Source of the DNA: RHKX01 sp963823275
GTDB lineage: Bacteria; Actinomycetota; Thermoleophilia; Solirubrobacterales; 70-9
Direction of reading: 5' to 3'
Assembly: GCA_963823275.1 (NCBI GenBank)
Contig: CAWGKW010000002.1
Span: 868,001 to 932,000, forward strand
DNA: 64,000 bases
In this document: positions 1-8,696 of the stretch, piece after piece
Numbering within the stretch: position 1 is the stretch's first letter
How the letters are laid out: each line of letters starts with the position of its first letter
The notes under the pieces: generated by a model
The model's database searches: none
What the model was told of the DNA's origin: nothing
What the model saw: the letters and a program-made list of their open reading frames with translations, nothing else
Made by a program: the position numbers and the translations under genes

Positions 1-1
1 C

Positions 2-787
2 GAGGGTCGCTTCCTCGATCTCTACCGGGGCGGTTTCGGGATTGCGCTGGTGATCGGGGCGGCGCTGCTGTTCCTCTCCCAGAACGACGCGCTCGGTGCA
101 GCTCGCGACGCCGCGTTCACGGCGATCGTCGCCATCTTCGCCCTCGCATTGATCCTCGCCCCGTTCATCTGGCGCCTCGGCCGCAACCTGGCGACGGAGC
201 GGTCGGAGCGGATCCGCTCTCAGGAGCGGGCCGAGATGGCGGCTCACCTGCACGATTCCGTTCTGCAGACGCTGACTCTGATGCAGAAGCGCGCCGAGGA
301 CCCGCGTGAGGTCTCGGCGCTGGCCCGGCGGCAGGAGCGGGAGCTCAGGGGTTGGCTGGCCGGCGAGGGAGGGACCGGTCCCAGGGGTGGCCTCACCGGC
401 TTTGCGGCGGCGTTGCGATCCGCGGCCGAGGAGGTCGAGGACGCCTATCTCGTCAAGATCGAGGTCGTCACCGTCGGTGACCGCGATCTCGATCAGAGCG
501 CTTCGGCGGTGGTCGGCGCCGCCCGGGAGGCACTCACCAACGCCGCGAAGTTCGCGGCCGACGGCGGCCCGATATCGGTATACGCGGAGGTGAGCGAGGG
601 GGCGATCGAGACCTACGTCCGTGACCGTGGGCCCGGGTTCGACCCCGCCGAGGCGCCGGCCGACCGACGCGGGGTTCGCGAGTCGATCGTCGGCCGTATG
701 CAGCGCCACGGCGGGAATGCGACGATCGCCCGCGTGCCGGGGGCCGGAACCGAGGTTGCGCTGCGGATCGAAGGGGGCGGCCAGTGA
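2..787 (+). CDS. Sensor histidine kinase, HisKA_3 type (5' end outside window)
   Basis: This is the C-terminal part of a membrane histidine kinase that would phosphorylate the response regulator immediately downstream. The frame is open from base 2, so the true start lies upstream; the GTG at 50 is internal. Two hydrophobic segments (visible residues about 11-29 and 36-56) precede a dimerisation/phosphotransfer helix with the HLHDSVLQTL motif; the second His of that motif, next to Asp, is the likely phospho-acceptor. An HATPase domain follows, with an N box (REALTNAAKF) and a G1 box (DRGPGFDP). The family is the NarX/DegS/LytS-like group. The sequence just inside the window edge resembles the segment after a PspC domain in actinobacterial PspC-kinases, but that domain is not visible here. 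The stop overlaps the next start as GTGA. Confidence 0.9.
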   Translation, partial: EGRFLDLYRGGFGIALVIGAALLFLSQNDALGAARDAAFTAIVAIFALALILAPFIWRLGRNLATERSERIRSQERAEMAAHLHDSVLQTLTLMQKRAEDPREVSALARRQERELRGWLAGEGGTGPRGGLTGFAAALRSAAEEVEDAYLVKIEVVTVGDRDLDQSASAVVGAAREALTNAAKFAADGGPISVYAEVSEGAIETYVRDRGPGFDPAEAPADRRGVRESIVGRMQRHGGNATIARVPGAGTEVALRIEGGGQ

Positions 788-1431
788 GCCCGCTGCCGAC
801 GATCGTGATCGTCGATGACCACGAGCTCTTCCGCAGCGGGGTCCGTTCGGAGGTCGAGGGCCACGTTGACGTGCTCGCCGAGGCCGGCTCCGTCGAGGAG
901 GCGGTCCGGGTGATCCTCGAGACGCGCCCCGATGTCGTGTTGCTCGACGTTCACATGCCCGGCGGGGGAGGGGTGGAGGTGATTCGTGGAGTCGCCGCCG
1001 TCAACGGCACCCAGCGCTTCCTCGCCCTCTCGGTCTCCGACGCGGCAGAGGACGTGATCGCGGTCGTCCGGGCGGGGGCCCGGGGCTACGTGACCAAATC
1101 GATTTCGGGCGAGGATCTCGCCGCTGCGATCAGAAGGGTCGGCGACGGCGATGCGGTCTTCTCCCCGCGCCTCGCCGGGTTCGTCCTTGATGCGTTTGCG
1201 GGGTCGGTCCCGGAGGCGGAGGTGGATCCCGAGCTCGACCAGCTGACGATGCGCGAGCGCGAGGTTCTGAGGCTGATCGCACGCGGCTACATGTACAAAG
1301 AGGTCGCCCTGCAGCTCGACATCTCGCCGCGGACCGTCGAGGCGCACGTCAGTGCGGTGCTGCGCAAGCTCCAGCTCTCCAACCGTCACGAGCTCAGTCG
1401 CTGGGCCGTGGAGCGTCGTCTGATCGACTGA
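784..1431 (+). CDS. NarL/FixJ-family response regulator
   Basis: This is a transcription factor activated by phosphorylation from the adjacent kinase. The receiver domain (residues about 5-120) has the acidic pair Asp11/Asp12, the phospho-acceptor Asp55 in VVLLDVHMP, and a conserved Lys near residue 105 in YVTKS. The C-terminal LuxR-type helix-turn-helix (about residues 150-210) contains LTMREREVLRLIARG and the recognition helix SPRTVEAHVSAVLRKL. At 215 aa it has the usual length of the family. The GTG start overlaps the kinase stop by 4 bases, which indicates translational coupling and a two-gene operon. The target genes cannot be read from the sequence. A strong hairpin follows the stop. 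Confidence 0.95.
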   Translation: MSPLPTIVIVDDHELFRSGVRSEVEGHVDVLAEAGSVEEAVRVILETRPDVVLLDVHMPGGGGVEVIRGVAAVNGTQRFLALSVSDAAEDVIAVVRAGARGYVTKSISGEDLAAAIRRVGDGDAVFSPRLAGFVLDAFAGSVPEAEVDPELDQLTMREREVLRLIARGYMYKEVALQLDISPRTVEAHVSAVLRKLQLSNRHELSRWAVERRLID

Positions 1432-1450
1432 CCGCAGCCCCCCGGAACGA

Positions 1451-1482
1451 CGAAGGGCGCCCCACCACCGAGGCGCCCTTCG
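1451..1482 (+). terminator. Hairpin, bidirectional terminator candidate
   Basis: An 11-bp perfect stem (CGAAGGGCGCC paired with GGCGCCCTTCG) encloses a 10-base loop between two convergent genes. No long T run follows, as is common in GC-rich actinobacteria. The position between converging stops (1431 and 1512) supports a terminator that serves both strands. Confidence 0.7.
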
Positions 1483-1511
1483 CGTTGTCGTCATCCGTTC
1501 GTCGGTCGTCG

Positions 1512-2165
1512 TTACTTGGCCAGCTCGATCTCCTCGAAGACGGCATCGCCGTTCTTCAGGCTGAGCTCGGCCTCGTGCACCGCGACGCCCTCGGCGAGGT
1601 CATCGACGGAGCAGGTTCCGCCGTCATTGCCGTCCTCGTCGTCGGATGAGTCCTCGTCGTCGGCGTCCTCGCCGTCGTCGTCGGCGTCCTCGCCGTCGTC
1701 GTCGTCACCCTGATCGCGGCGAGCCTCGCCGTGCGAACCGGGTCCCGAGTTGTCGCTCGGGCCGGAGTTCTCCCCGTCCTGATCACACTCGTCGCCGCAC
1801 TTCACCTCGGTGTTCTCGTCGACGATCCCGGTGATCGATCCGCCGTTGAGCAGGTTGATCGTCAGGGTCGTCCCGTCGAACGAGGCGATGACGCCGGCGT
1901 TCTCGTCACCGTCCTCGATGCCGTCATCGTCGGTGTCGTCGTCACGTGGATCGCTGCCCGACCTGAACTCGCCGCGGTTGTTCAGCTGATCGCGATCCTG
2001 ATCGCGTTTCGCCTGATTGACCTTGAGCGACAGGTTGTGCCGCTTCTCCCAGCGATCGGGGATCTTGTCGTTGTTGCGATCCGCCGCCGTCGCGGGGCCA
2101 GCCGCGACCAGGGCCAACACGACCAGGGCCGCGATTGCAAGTAAACCGTTTCTGAGCGCCTTCAT
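1512..2165 (-). CDS. Secreted Asp-rich protein with TSP3/EF-hand-like calcium motifs
   Basis: This is a predicted exported protein of 217 aa. It has a signal peptide (basic MKALRN, hydrophobic stretch, cleavage near PATA-AD). Several D-x-D/N-x-D-G-like loops follow (DRNNDKIPD, DQDRDQLNN, DDDTDDDGIEDGDE), of the kind found in thrombospondin type-3 and dockerin-like calcium repeats. A small two-part beta region comes next (around TLTINLLNGGSITGIV and the C-terminal LSLKNGDAVFEEIEL), interrupted by a long Asp/Glu/Ser/Gly linker; it resembles DUF5666-type domains. The ATG at 2165 is chosen because GGAGG at 2171-2175 sits 5 bases upstream; the GTG at 2171 would overlap that ribosome-binding site. 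It lies 94 bases after an ECF sigma gene on the same strand, so co-expression is plausible. The molecular function is unknown. Confidence 0.75.
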   Translation of the reverse strand: MKALRNGLLAIAALVVLALVAAGPATAADRNNDKIPDRWEKRHNLSLKVNQAKRDQDRDQLNNRGEFRSGSDPRDDDTDDDGIEDGDENAGVIASFDGTTLTINLLNGGSITGIVDENTEVKCGDECDQDGENSGPSDNSGPGSHGEARRDQGDDDDGEDADDDGEDADDEDSSDDEDGNDGGTCSVDDLAEGVAVHEAELSLKNGDAVFEEIELAK

Positions 2166-2258
2166 TTCCACCTCCGTGTGTTCGGATGGCCGCCGATGTG
2201 CGGCCCGCCTATTACGTTCTGAACCTGAAACCCGCCTGAAGGCCGAAGATCACGCAAG

Positions 2259-3521
2259 TCAGTCACCGCCGTGCTCGTCTGTACCTGAAGAATCGTCGCC
2301 GCCGCCGGGACCTGAGGAGTTCTCCTCGAGCTCGTCGCCGCCGCCGGGACCTGAGGAGTCCTCGTCGAACTCTGGGGGTTCAGGGGAGGAGTCGGGACCG
2401 GAATGGTCGTCGCTTTCGCCGCTGGGTTCAGATCCGTCGTGGCCGGAATCGTCGTCGTCGGACGGGGGCGGCGGCCCAGATGGGGATCCATGTCCCCCGC
2501 CATCGGAGCCGCCCGAGGGCGCGCCGCCCGAGTGACCCGATCCGCTGGAGTGACCCGATGCTCCGGTCTCGCCGGGCCCGGAGGATCCTCCGTCGGCGTG
2601 GGTGTCTTCCGATCCGGTGGCCTCGCTGCGATTTTGGTCTTGGGGGTCGGCGCCCGGGCGTCCGGTCTGAGCCCCCTGCTCGGTCGAGGAGTCGGATGCC
2701 GAGCCGGTTGCGGCGGCACCTGATCGGGGGGCGCCGCCCCCGCCCCCCTTGGCCAGCGCCACCGAAGAGCCATCGCCGTCCTTGTCGCCCCTGCGCCCCT
2801 CGATCGCGATGCCGGTGCCGAACGCGAGCACGGCGGCGGCGATCGCGGCTCCTCCCTTCGCGCCCGCCCCACCGAGCAGGGCCGCCGAGGCGCCCCCGCC
2901 GGCGGCGCCGATGGCGGTGCCCTGGGACAGCAGGGTCCGAAGCAGCGGCAGGGGAACGAGCGCGCCCATGGCGTTGCGAACCTGGGTTCTGGCTCGGAAG
3001 ATGAGTCCTCGCACCGCGGTGGAGGTCGTCCCGAGCTGTGCGGCGATCTCACCGTGCCCGACGCCCTCGAGCTCACGCTTGACCAGGGCCTGGCGCTGGG
3101 CGTCGGGCAGGGCGCACATGGCTATGACCAGCCGGTCCAGGTCGTCCCGCTGCTCGACGATCTCGCTGGGGTTCGAGTGCTCTGCCAGCGCCTCGTCGAG
3201 CTCGTCGACGCGCGGCTCTCCCCGAATCGCATTGAGCGCGCCGTTCCTGACGATGGCAAAGAGCCACGGCCTCAGGTTGATCTCACGGGAGTCCTCGAGC
3301 AGCGCGTTGTGAGCTTTGGTCAGTGAGGTCTGGACGACGTCCTCGGCCCCGTCGGCCGAGACGATTGCCGCTGCGAATCCGACCAGGGGCCCGCGGTATC
3401 GCCGGACGATCTCCTCGAAGGCCGGCGCGTGACCCTCCCGCAGCAGCCTGACCAGGCGCTCATCGGACTGAGCCGCCAGGGCGCGGCGGGCGATCGGCCT
3501 CAGTAGCGGGGGTGTGGGCAT
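2259..3521 (-). CDS. ECF sigma factor with membrane-spanning, low-complexity C-terminal extension
   Basis: This is an alternative RNA polymerase sigma factor. Region 2 (residues about 33-75, with the AEDVVQTSLTKAHN segment) and region 4 (about 130-186, ALPDAQRQALVKRELEG and a helix-turn-helix with TTSTAVRGLIFRART) are clear. A typical ECF factor ends near residue 190, but this protein continues to 420 aa. The extension has a hydrophobic Gly/Ala segment (about 205-240, AAIAAAVLAFGTGIAIEG) and then about 180 residues rich in Ser, Gly, Asp and Glu, with short SSGPGGGD repeats. I infer that the hydrophobic segment could tether the factor to the membrane and put the acidic tail outside, which would replace a separate anti-sigma protein. 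No zf-HC2 anti-sigma gene adjoins it. The acidic secreted protein follows on the same strand. Confidence 0.85.
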   Translation of the reverse strand: MPTPPLLRPIARRALAAQSDERLVRLLREGHAPAFEEIVRRYRGPLVGFAAAIVSADGAEDVVQTSLTKAHNALLEDSREINLRPWLFAIVRNGALNAIRGEPRVDELDEALAEHSNPSEIVEQRDDLDRLVIAMCALPDAQRQALVKRELEGVGHGEIAAQLGTTSTAVRGLIFRARTQVRNAMGALVPLPLLRTLLSQGTAIGAAGGGASAALLGGAGAKGGAAIAAAVLAFGTGIAIEGRRGDKDGDGSSVALAKGGGGGAPRSGAAATGSASDSSTEQGAQTGRPGADPQDQNRSEATGSEDTHADGGSSGPGETGASGHSSGSGHSGGAPSGGSDGGGHGSPSGPPPPSDDDDSGHDGSEPSGESDDHSGPDSSPEPPEFDEDSSGPGGGDELEENSSGPGGGDDSSGTDEHGGD

Positions 3522-3656
3522 ATCAGCTGATCATCGAACAATCGAGGGCAAGTCTTTAGCTCCTCCCACTATCTCAACACATCCGGTGGCCGAAGATCAC
3601 GCGCTGGTCGCGAGCGGGGTCCGGCGGGGGCGAGGGTGCAGTTGAATGATCCGGTC

Positions 3657-4571
3657 ATGGACCCGACGCTCGCCGTACTGATCATGCTGGCCGTGAGCGC
3701 GCAGTTCGCGCTCCAAGCCCCCGTGAACGCGCGCCTCGCGATCGACACGGGCAAGGTTCCCGCTGCGTTCGTCAGCTTCCTGGTCGGGGCGGGTGCGCTG
3801 GCCGTCCTTGCGATCGCCGGCGGGGGTCTGCACCGGCTCACCGGTCTCGAAGCCGCTTCGCCGTACGAGTTCACTGGGGGATTGATCGGCGCCGCCTTCG
3901 TGCTCACCGCTTTGGCCACGGTCCCGGTCATCGGAGCGGGCGGGGTCGCCGCCGCGACGATCACCGGACAGATGATCGGCTCGATCGCCCTTGACGCCGG
4001 CGGGGCGCTCGGCCTCGAAACGGTGCCCGTGACCGTGCCGCGCGTGATCGGCGCGGCCCTGCTGCTGACCGGCACGCTGTTGATCATTCGGCGGGCACCC
4101 GCGGGAAGCGGGCCGCGAACGACCGCCGCGGCGGCGGGGAGGAGGATGGCCGCGGCCGCGATCGTCGTCGGCGGGCTGCTGCTCGCCGCGCAGGCGCCGA
4201 TCAACGCGGGCCTCGGCGACGCGATCGGCGGGCTCGAGGCTGCGCTGATCAACTTCCTCGTCGGCTCGATCGTGCTCGGGGCCGCAGTCGGCGTCAGCGG
4301 GGGCGGAGGCGGGCTGTCCGCGTTGGGAGTCGTGCCCCGACGGTACCTGGCCGGAGGCCTGATCGGGGCCGTCTACGTGACGACGGCGGTGGTCCTGGTG
4401 CGGACGATCGGAGCGAGCGGGATAGCCGCGGCGACCATCACCGGACAGCTCGCCGCCTCCGTGGCCCTCGACCGGGCCGGGGCGCTGGGCCTGCGGCGAC
4501 GGCCGCTGACGCCGGACCGCCTCGCGGCGGTTGGGCTGCTCGCCCTCGGTACGTCCCTGATCGTCGCCTGA
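3657..4571 (+). CDS. DMT-superfamily permease, YdcZ/DUF606 family (two fused repeats)
   Basis: This is an integral membrane transporter of the drug/metabolite superfamily with unknown substrate. The protein is two homologous halves of about 150 residues: each half carries a QAPVNARL / QAPINAGL motif in its first helix and a GIAAATITGQ-like motif (GVAAATITGQMIGS and GIAAATITGQLAAS). Many DUF606 proteins are single-repeat pairs, so this is the fused form. About ten hydrophobic segments are visible. The start is uncertain: ATG at 3657 places the first membrane helix right at the N terminus, while an in-frame GTG at 3636 adds seven residues. It converges with the oxidoreductase gene at 4587. Confidence 0.85.
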   Translation: MDPTLAVLIMLAVSAQFALQAPVNARLAIDTGKVPAAFVSFLVGAGALAVLAIAGGGLHRLTGLEAASPYEFTGGLIGAAFVLTALATVPVIGAGGVAAATITGQMIGSIALDAGGALGLETVPVTVPRVIGAALLLTGTLLIIRRAPAGSGPRTTAAAAGRRMAAAAIVVGGLLLAAQAPINAGLGDAIGGLEAALINFLVGSIVLGAAVGVSGGGGGLSALGVVPRRYLAGGLIGAVYVTTAVVLVRTIGASGIAAATITGQLAASVALDRAGALGLRRRPLTPDRLAAVGLLALGTSLIVA

Positions 4572-4586
4572 GCGGGAGCCGGGAGA

Positions 4587-5741
4587 TCAGGCGGCGATGG
4601 CGAGCTCTTGCTCTTCGACCGCCCGTCCGACGATCGAGGGACTACAGATCTTCAGGTAGTGGTTGAACGACCAGTTGGTGAGCCGCTCGTGACTGAGCCC
4701 ACGCAGCGCCGCCGCCAGCAGGCGCGGAGGGAGGTTGGGGACGGACCTCTGGACCTGAAGCATGCATTCGTACTTCCAGCGGTGCGCGTCGTTGAAGGCG
4801 GCGTACCTGGTCAGAGCGGCGTCCCTGCTCGAGCGGCCCTCGATGACCGATCGCAACTCACGCCCGCAGGCGACCCCGAAGTAGAAGGCGGGCCGGATCC
4901 CCTCCGCGGTCACCGGGATGCAATGCCCGGCCGAGTCACCGCAGAAGAAGATGTCACGGTCGACTGCGTCCCGGAGCTTGTGCGGGATCCAGTTTCCCTG
5001 GTAGCCGTCCGGCGGCAGGCCGCCGCGTCTCGCGAGGTCCACGGTCGGGTCCTTCACGTGGTAGTTCGGATCGAAGCTGCCAACGCCGATGCGGAGCTCG
5101 TCCTCGGCCGGGAAGCTCCAGGCGTAGCCCGCGGGGACGATGTCCCGCTCGATCCAGATCTCGAGGTCGGCGCCGGTGCCCGACGGGTGCACCTCAAGGC
5201 CGCGGGATAGTGGAGCGTCGGGGGGCTGGTGGCCGTCCCCGAGCACGCGCCTCCAGCCGAGGGCGTCGACCACCAAAGGCGACTGCACGGTTCCGCGATC
5301 GGTCTCGATCGCGATCGGTCGCGGGGATCCGTTCACCGCCGAGAGCACGGCCCGCGAGCGTCTCTCGACCTTCGCGGTCTCGAACTCCGCTTCCGTGCCG
5401 GCCCAGAGCAGTCCACACAACTCCGGGTAGTCGAAGGTCGAGAAACTCCAGGGCAGCCGCATTCTCAGATTCACGTGCGGGGTATGGAAGACAAGATCGT
5501 CGAAGGTCTGGCGCACCGAGGTCATCAGCCCGAGCGCCTCCAGCCACAGCGTCGGCGCGGCGCAGGCGGAGGTCTGGCGTTCCCCGATCTCGTAGCGATC
5601 GAGCAACAGGACTCGCGCCCCCGATCCGGTCAGCTCCCTCGCGATCGTCAACCCGGCGAAGCTCGCACCGCAGATGATCACGTCGTAGGTGCCGCTGAGC
5701 GACGTCCGCTCGGCCCCTCGCTTTGTCCTGCGCACCGTCAT
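4587..5741 (-). CDS. FAD-dependent oxidoreductase, geranylgeranyl-reductase-like
   Basis: This is a flavoprotein of the geranylgeranyl reductase / tryptophan halogenase superfamily, likely to act on an isoprenoid or other hydrophobic substrate. An FAD-binding Rossmann motif (VIICGASFAG, residues 21-30) is followed by LLLDRYEIG at the end of strand 2, and the second FAD motif (FCGDSAGHCIPVTAEG) lies near residue 265. A Cys in TSACAAP after the first motif resembles the conserved Cys region of geranylgeranyl reductases. At 384 aa the length suits the family. A possible -10 (TAGGCT on the minus strand, 5752-5757) lies 10 bases before the ATG. The actual substrate (menaquinone side chain, lipid or carotenoid) cannot be decided. 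Confidence 0.8.
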   Translation of the reverse strand: MTVRRTKRGAERTSLSGTYDVIICGASFAGLTIARELTGSGARVLLLDRYEIGERQTSACAAPTLWLEALGLMTSVRQTFDDLVFHTPHVNLRMRLPWSFSTFDYPELCGLLWAGTEAEFETAKVERRSRAVLSAVNGSPRPIAIETDRGTVQSPLVVDALGWRRVLGDGHQPPDAPLSRGLEVHPSGTGADLEIWIERDIVPAGYAWSFPAEDELRIGVGSFDPNYHVKDPTVDLARRGGLPPDGYQGNWIPHKLRDAVDRDIFFCGDSAGHCIPVTAEGIRPAFYFGVACGRELRSVIEGRSSRDAALTRYAAFNDAHRWKYECMLQVQRSVPNLPPRLLAAALRGLSHERLTNWSFNHYLKICSPSIVGRAVEEQELAIAA

Positions 5742-5982
5742 TGCCCGGGGGAGCCTAGAACAAGGTCCCCCTCCACAAGATCGCCCGAGTTCGATCAGGC
5801 TTTCGGGGCCCTCGGGCCTGGATCGGCCCGATATCGGCGATCCCCGTGCTGTGGGAGGGGGTCACCGGCCGGCGGCGGTCAGCCATGAGGCCGGATGAGG
5901 GCCATGGCGGGCTGCACTTGCTGCTGGGCCGGGGTGTGGGGTAGCAGCGTCGATGGGCTGTCTTTGCCACAATCCCGCCTCC

Positions 5983-7506
5983 ATGTCCGCGACTCAGACA
6001 GCCGGCGGAGCGCTTCTGGCGCCCGAAGGAGCCACCCTCGTGGAGGGTTCCGACGGCCTCCTGCTGGAGTTCGACGGCAAGATCATCCCCAATTACGACG
6101 CGACGATCACCCACTTCGAGGAGGGCGAGGTCGTCAGTGGAACCGTTGTCCGGATCGACAAGGACGAGGTCCTGCTCGATATCGGCTGGAAGTCTGAAGG
6201 TGTAATCCCCTCCCATGAGCTCTCGATCCGCCGGTCGGTGGACCCCGCCGACGAGGTCTCGCTCGGCGAAGCGGTCGATGCCCTGGTCCTCACCAAGGAG
6301 GATGCCGAGGGTCGCCTGATCCTCTCCAAGAAGCGAGCCCGGTTCGAGAAGGCCTGGCGGAAGATCGAGGCAGCCGCGGAGTCCGGCGAGCCGGTCGAGG
6401 GCACCGTGATCGAGGTCGTAAAGGGTGGTCTGATCCTGGATCTGGGGGTCCGCGGCTTCCTGCCCGCCTCGCTCGTCGATATCCGACGGGTCCACAATCT
6501 CGAGGAGTTCACCGGCGGCACCCTCGAGTGCAAGGTGATCGAGCTCAACCGCAGCCGCAACAACGTCGTCCTCTCCCGCCGCGCCGTCCTCGAGGACGAG
6601 CGCAAGGAGGTCCGCGAGCAGATCCTGACCCGACTGCAGCCCGGTCAGGTCGTCGAGGGCAAGGTCTCCAACATCGTCGACTTCGGCGCGTTCGTCGACC
6701 TCGAGGGCATCGACGGCCTGATCCACATCTCTGAGATCTCCTGGAGCCACGTCAACCATCCCTCCGAGGTCCTCAAGATCGGCGAGACCGTCACGGTCAA
6801 GGTCCTGGACATCGATCGTGATCGCCAGCGGATCTCCCTGGGTCTCAAGCAGACGCAGGAGGATCCATGGCAGACGGTTCTCAACGCCTACGGCCCCGGC
6901 TCCTCCCTCTCCGGCAAGGTGACGAAGGTCGTCGCCTTCGGCGCGTTCGTCGAGATCGTTCCCGGCGTCGAGGGCCTGGTCCACATCTCCGAGCTCGCTG
7001 AGCACCACGTCGAGACTCCGGGTGAGGTCGTCGAGCCCGGTGAAGAGGTCAGGGTCAAGATCCTCGAGATCGACGAGGAGCGGCGACGCATCTCGCTTTC
7101 GATCAAGCGTGTCGGCGAGGGGGGTCTGCCGCTTCGCGACGCCTTCCAGGCCGCCGCAACCCAGGCCGCCCCGGAGGCCAGCACCGAACTTGGGCTCTCC
7201 GAGGAGGTCTTCGCCGAATCCAAACCCGCCGTGAAGTCGGGCGGCCTCGAGATCACCGATGAGGATCTCGCCGCGGCCCACGCGGCCGTCGAGGCAGAGG
7301 CTGTCGCCGCGGCCGAGCCCGAGGCTGAGGAGACGGCCGAAGCTCCCGAAGTGGCGGAAACGGCCGCGGCCGTCGAGGGGGAGGCCCCCAGCGATGCGGC
7401 GCCCGAGGCATCGGCCGAGGGTGTCGAAGACGCTGCCGAGGATGCCACCGATTCCGAGGCTCCCGCCGAGAAATCCGAAGACGCTGCCGAGGCCGAAGAC
7501 TCCTGA
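5983..7506 (+). CDS. rpsA: 30S ribosomal protein S1
   Basis: Ribosomal protein S1 binds mRNA on the 30S subunit. Four S1 (OB-fold) domains are visible at residues about 47-115, 133-200, 219-290 and 306-375; the last two carry the characteristic VDFGAFVDL / VAFGAFVEI and GLIHISE / GLVHISE motifs. Four domains followed by an acidic Ala/Glu-rich tail (to residue 507) is the actinobacterial form, unlike the six-domain proteobacterial protein. The start at ATG 5983 (MSATQTAG) is preferred over in-frame GTG/ATG codons upstream. coaE follows after 4 bases, a linkage also known in other actinobacteria (rpsA-coaE). Confidence 0.97.
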   Translation: MSATQTAGGALLAPEGATLVEGSDGLLLEFDGKIIPNYDATITHFEEGEVVSGTVVRIDKDEVLLDIGWKSEGVIPSHELSIRRSVDPADEVSLGEAVDALVLTKEDAEGRLILSKKRARFEKAWRKIEAAAESGEPVEGTVIEVVKGGLILDLGVRGFLPASLVDIRRVHNLEEFTGGTLECKVIELNRSRNNVVLSRRAVLEDERKEVREQILTRLQPGQVVEGKVSNIVDFGAFVDLEGIDGLIHISEISWSHVNHPSEVLKIGETVTVKVLDIDRDRQRISLGLKQTQEDPWQTVLNAYGPGSSLSGKVTKVVAFGAFVEIVPGVEGLVHISELAEHHVETPGEVVEPGEEVRVKILEIDEERRRISLSIKRVGEGGLPLRDAFQAAATQAAPEASTELGLSEEVFAESKPAVKSGGLEITDEDLAAAHAAVEAEAVAAAEPEAEETAEAPEVAETAAAVEGEAPSDAAPEASAEGVEDAAEDATDSEAPAEKSEDAAEAEDS

Positions 7507-7510
7507 TCGC

Positions 7511-8101
7511 GTGCCCGGTCCGTCGCTGATCGGGTTGACGGGGGGGATTGCCGCCGGAAAGTCGGAGGCACTGCGGATCCTCGCCGGTCTGGGAGCGGAG
7601 ACCGTCTCGACCGACGGACTCGTCCACGAATTGTTGGGCACCGCCGAAGTGCGGGAGCAGCTCATCGGCCGCTGGGGGGCTGGAGTTGCGCCGGGGGATG
7701 AGATCGACCGAGCCGCGGTTGCGGCGATCGTCTTCGAACGCCCTGAGGAACTGAGCTGGCTCGAGTCGGTCCTTCATCCGCTGGTCGGCGAGCGCGTCAG
7801 GGCCTGGGCCGAGGGGCTGCCGGCGAGCACTGAGGTGGCCGTCGTCGAGGTGCCGTTGCTCTTCGAGGGCAGGATGGCCCCGATCTTCGATGCGACGATC
7901 GCAGTGGTGGCGGCAGACGAACACCGGATGTCGCGAGCGGCGGCGAGGGGCACGGGTGAGCTCGAGGGTCGCACCGGTCGCCAGCTCTCCCAGGAGGAGA
8001 AGGTGACGCGCGCCACCTATGCGATCGAGAACAATGGATCCATGTCCGACCTGGAGCGCCGGCTCGCGCAGCTCTACCCGGAGCTCGCTGAGGCGAGATG
8101 A
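7511..8101 (+). CDS. coaE: Dephospho-CoA kinase
   Basis: This enzyme phosphorylates the 3'-hydroxyl of dephospho-CoA, the last step of coenzyme A synthesis. The P-loop GLTGGIAAGKS is at the N terminus, followed by the conserved STDGLVHELL (substrate Asp). Further motifs are SVLHPLV, VPLLFEG and the arginine-rich R-x-GELEGRTGRQLS lid region. The GTG at 7511 gives 196 aa, close to the usual 195-200; the frame is open further upstream but only as antisense-free overlap with rpsA. It starts 4 bases after rpsA and its stop overlaps the next gene as ATGA, so the three genes form an operon. panB and panC, earlier in CoA synthesis, are elsewhere in this window. Confidence 0.95.
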   Translation: MPGPSLIGLTGGIAAGKSEALRILAGLGAETVSTDGLVHELLGTAEVREQLIGRWGAGVAPGDEIDRAAVAAIVFERPEELSWLESVLHPLVGERVRAWAEGLPASTEVAVVEVPLLFEGRMAPIFDATIAVVAADEHRMSRAAARGTGELEGRTGRQLSQEEKVTRATYAIENNGSMSDLERRLAQLYPELAEAR

Positions 8102-8696
8102 GCCGCGCGAGTACGGGCAGCTCCTCCGCGGGACTGATTCGACTCCGGCGGATCCTCCTGGGGCTGGCGGTCCTGCTCGTGGTCGGCGTCGTCATCGGGG
8201 TCGCCCGGTTCGACTTCGGGGACACGATCGGCGAGTTGACGTTGCCGCTGCGCCATGAGGACATCATCCGCCAGCAGGCTGAGGAGAAGGGCGTTCCCGC
8301 CGATCTGATCGCCGCAGTGATCTACGAGGAATCGAAGTTCCAGGACCAGACCAGCTCCGCGGGCGCTCGCGGGCTGATGCAGATCACTCCCGACACCGCC
8401 GACACGATCGAGAACCTCTCGGGGGAGAGACCTTCGTCTACGAGGACCTGGCCGACCCCGATCTCAACATCCGCTACGGAACCTTCTATCTGGCCTACCT
8501 TCTCGATAAGTACGACGGGGACGTCGTCGCCGCCCTGGCTGCCTACAACGCCGGGGAGGGCAACTCCGACGCGTGGGGTGGCGCCGGGATGGACGTCTCC
8601 GACATCGACTTCCCAGAGACGTACGACTACGTCAGGGACGTGATCGAGAGGCGCGACGAATACCGCAGTAAGTACGCGGACGAGCTGGGCCTTTAG
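8098..8696 (+). CDS. Membrane-anchored lytic transglycosylase, SLT domain (one-base frameshift near 8421-8425)
   Basis: This is a peptidoglycan lyase of the Slt family, about 199 aa. An N-terminal signal anchor (LLGLAVLLVVGVVIGVARF) is followed by the catalytic domain with the Glu in AVIYEESKF, then GLMQITPDTA, and, after the break, YGTFYLAYLLDKY and AALAAYNAGEG. The frame is lost in the G run at 8421-8425: adding one G restores SGGETFVYEDLADPDLN and a reading frame to the TAG at 8694-8696. Because both halves match the family without any missing segment, I read this as an undercalled homopolymer, not a dead gene. The ATG overlaps the coaE stop. Its 3' end overlaps the convergent DoxX-like frame by about 65 bases. 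Confidence 0.85.

Noticed and set aside
5755..7665. A 636-codon open frame antisense to rpsA
   Set aside because: rpsA is certain from its four S1 domains. The antisense frame is a by-product of GC-rich codon use and has no recognisable domain.
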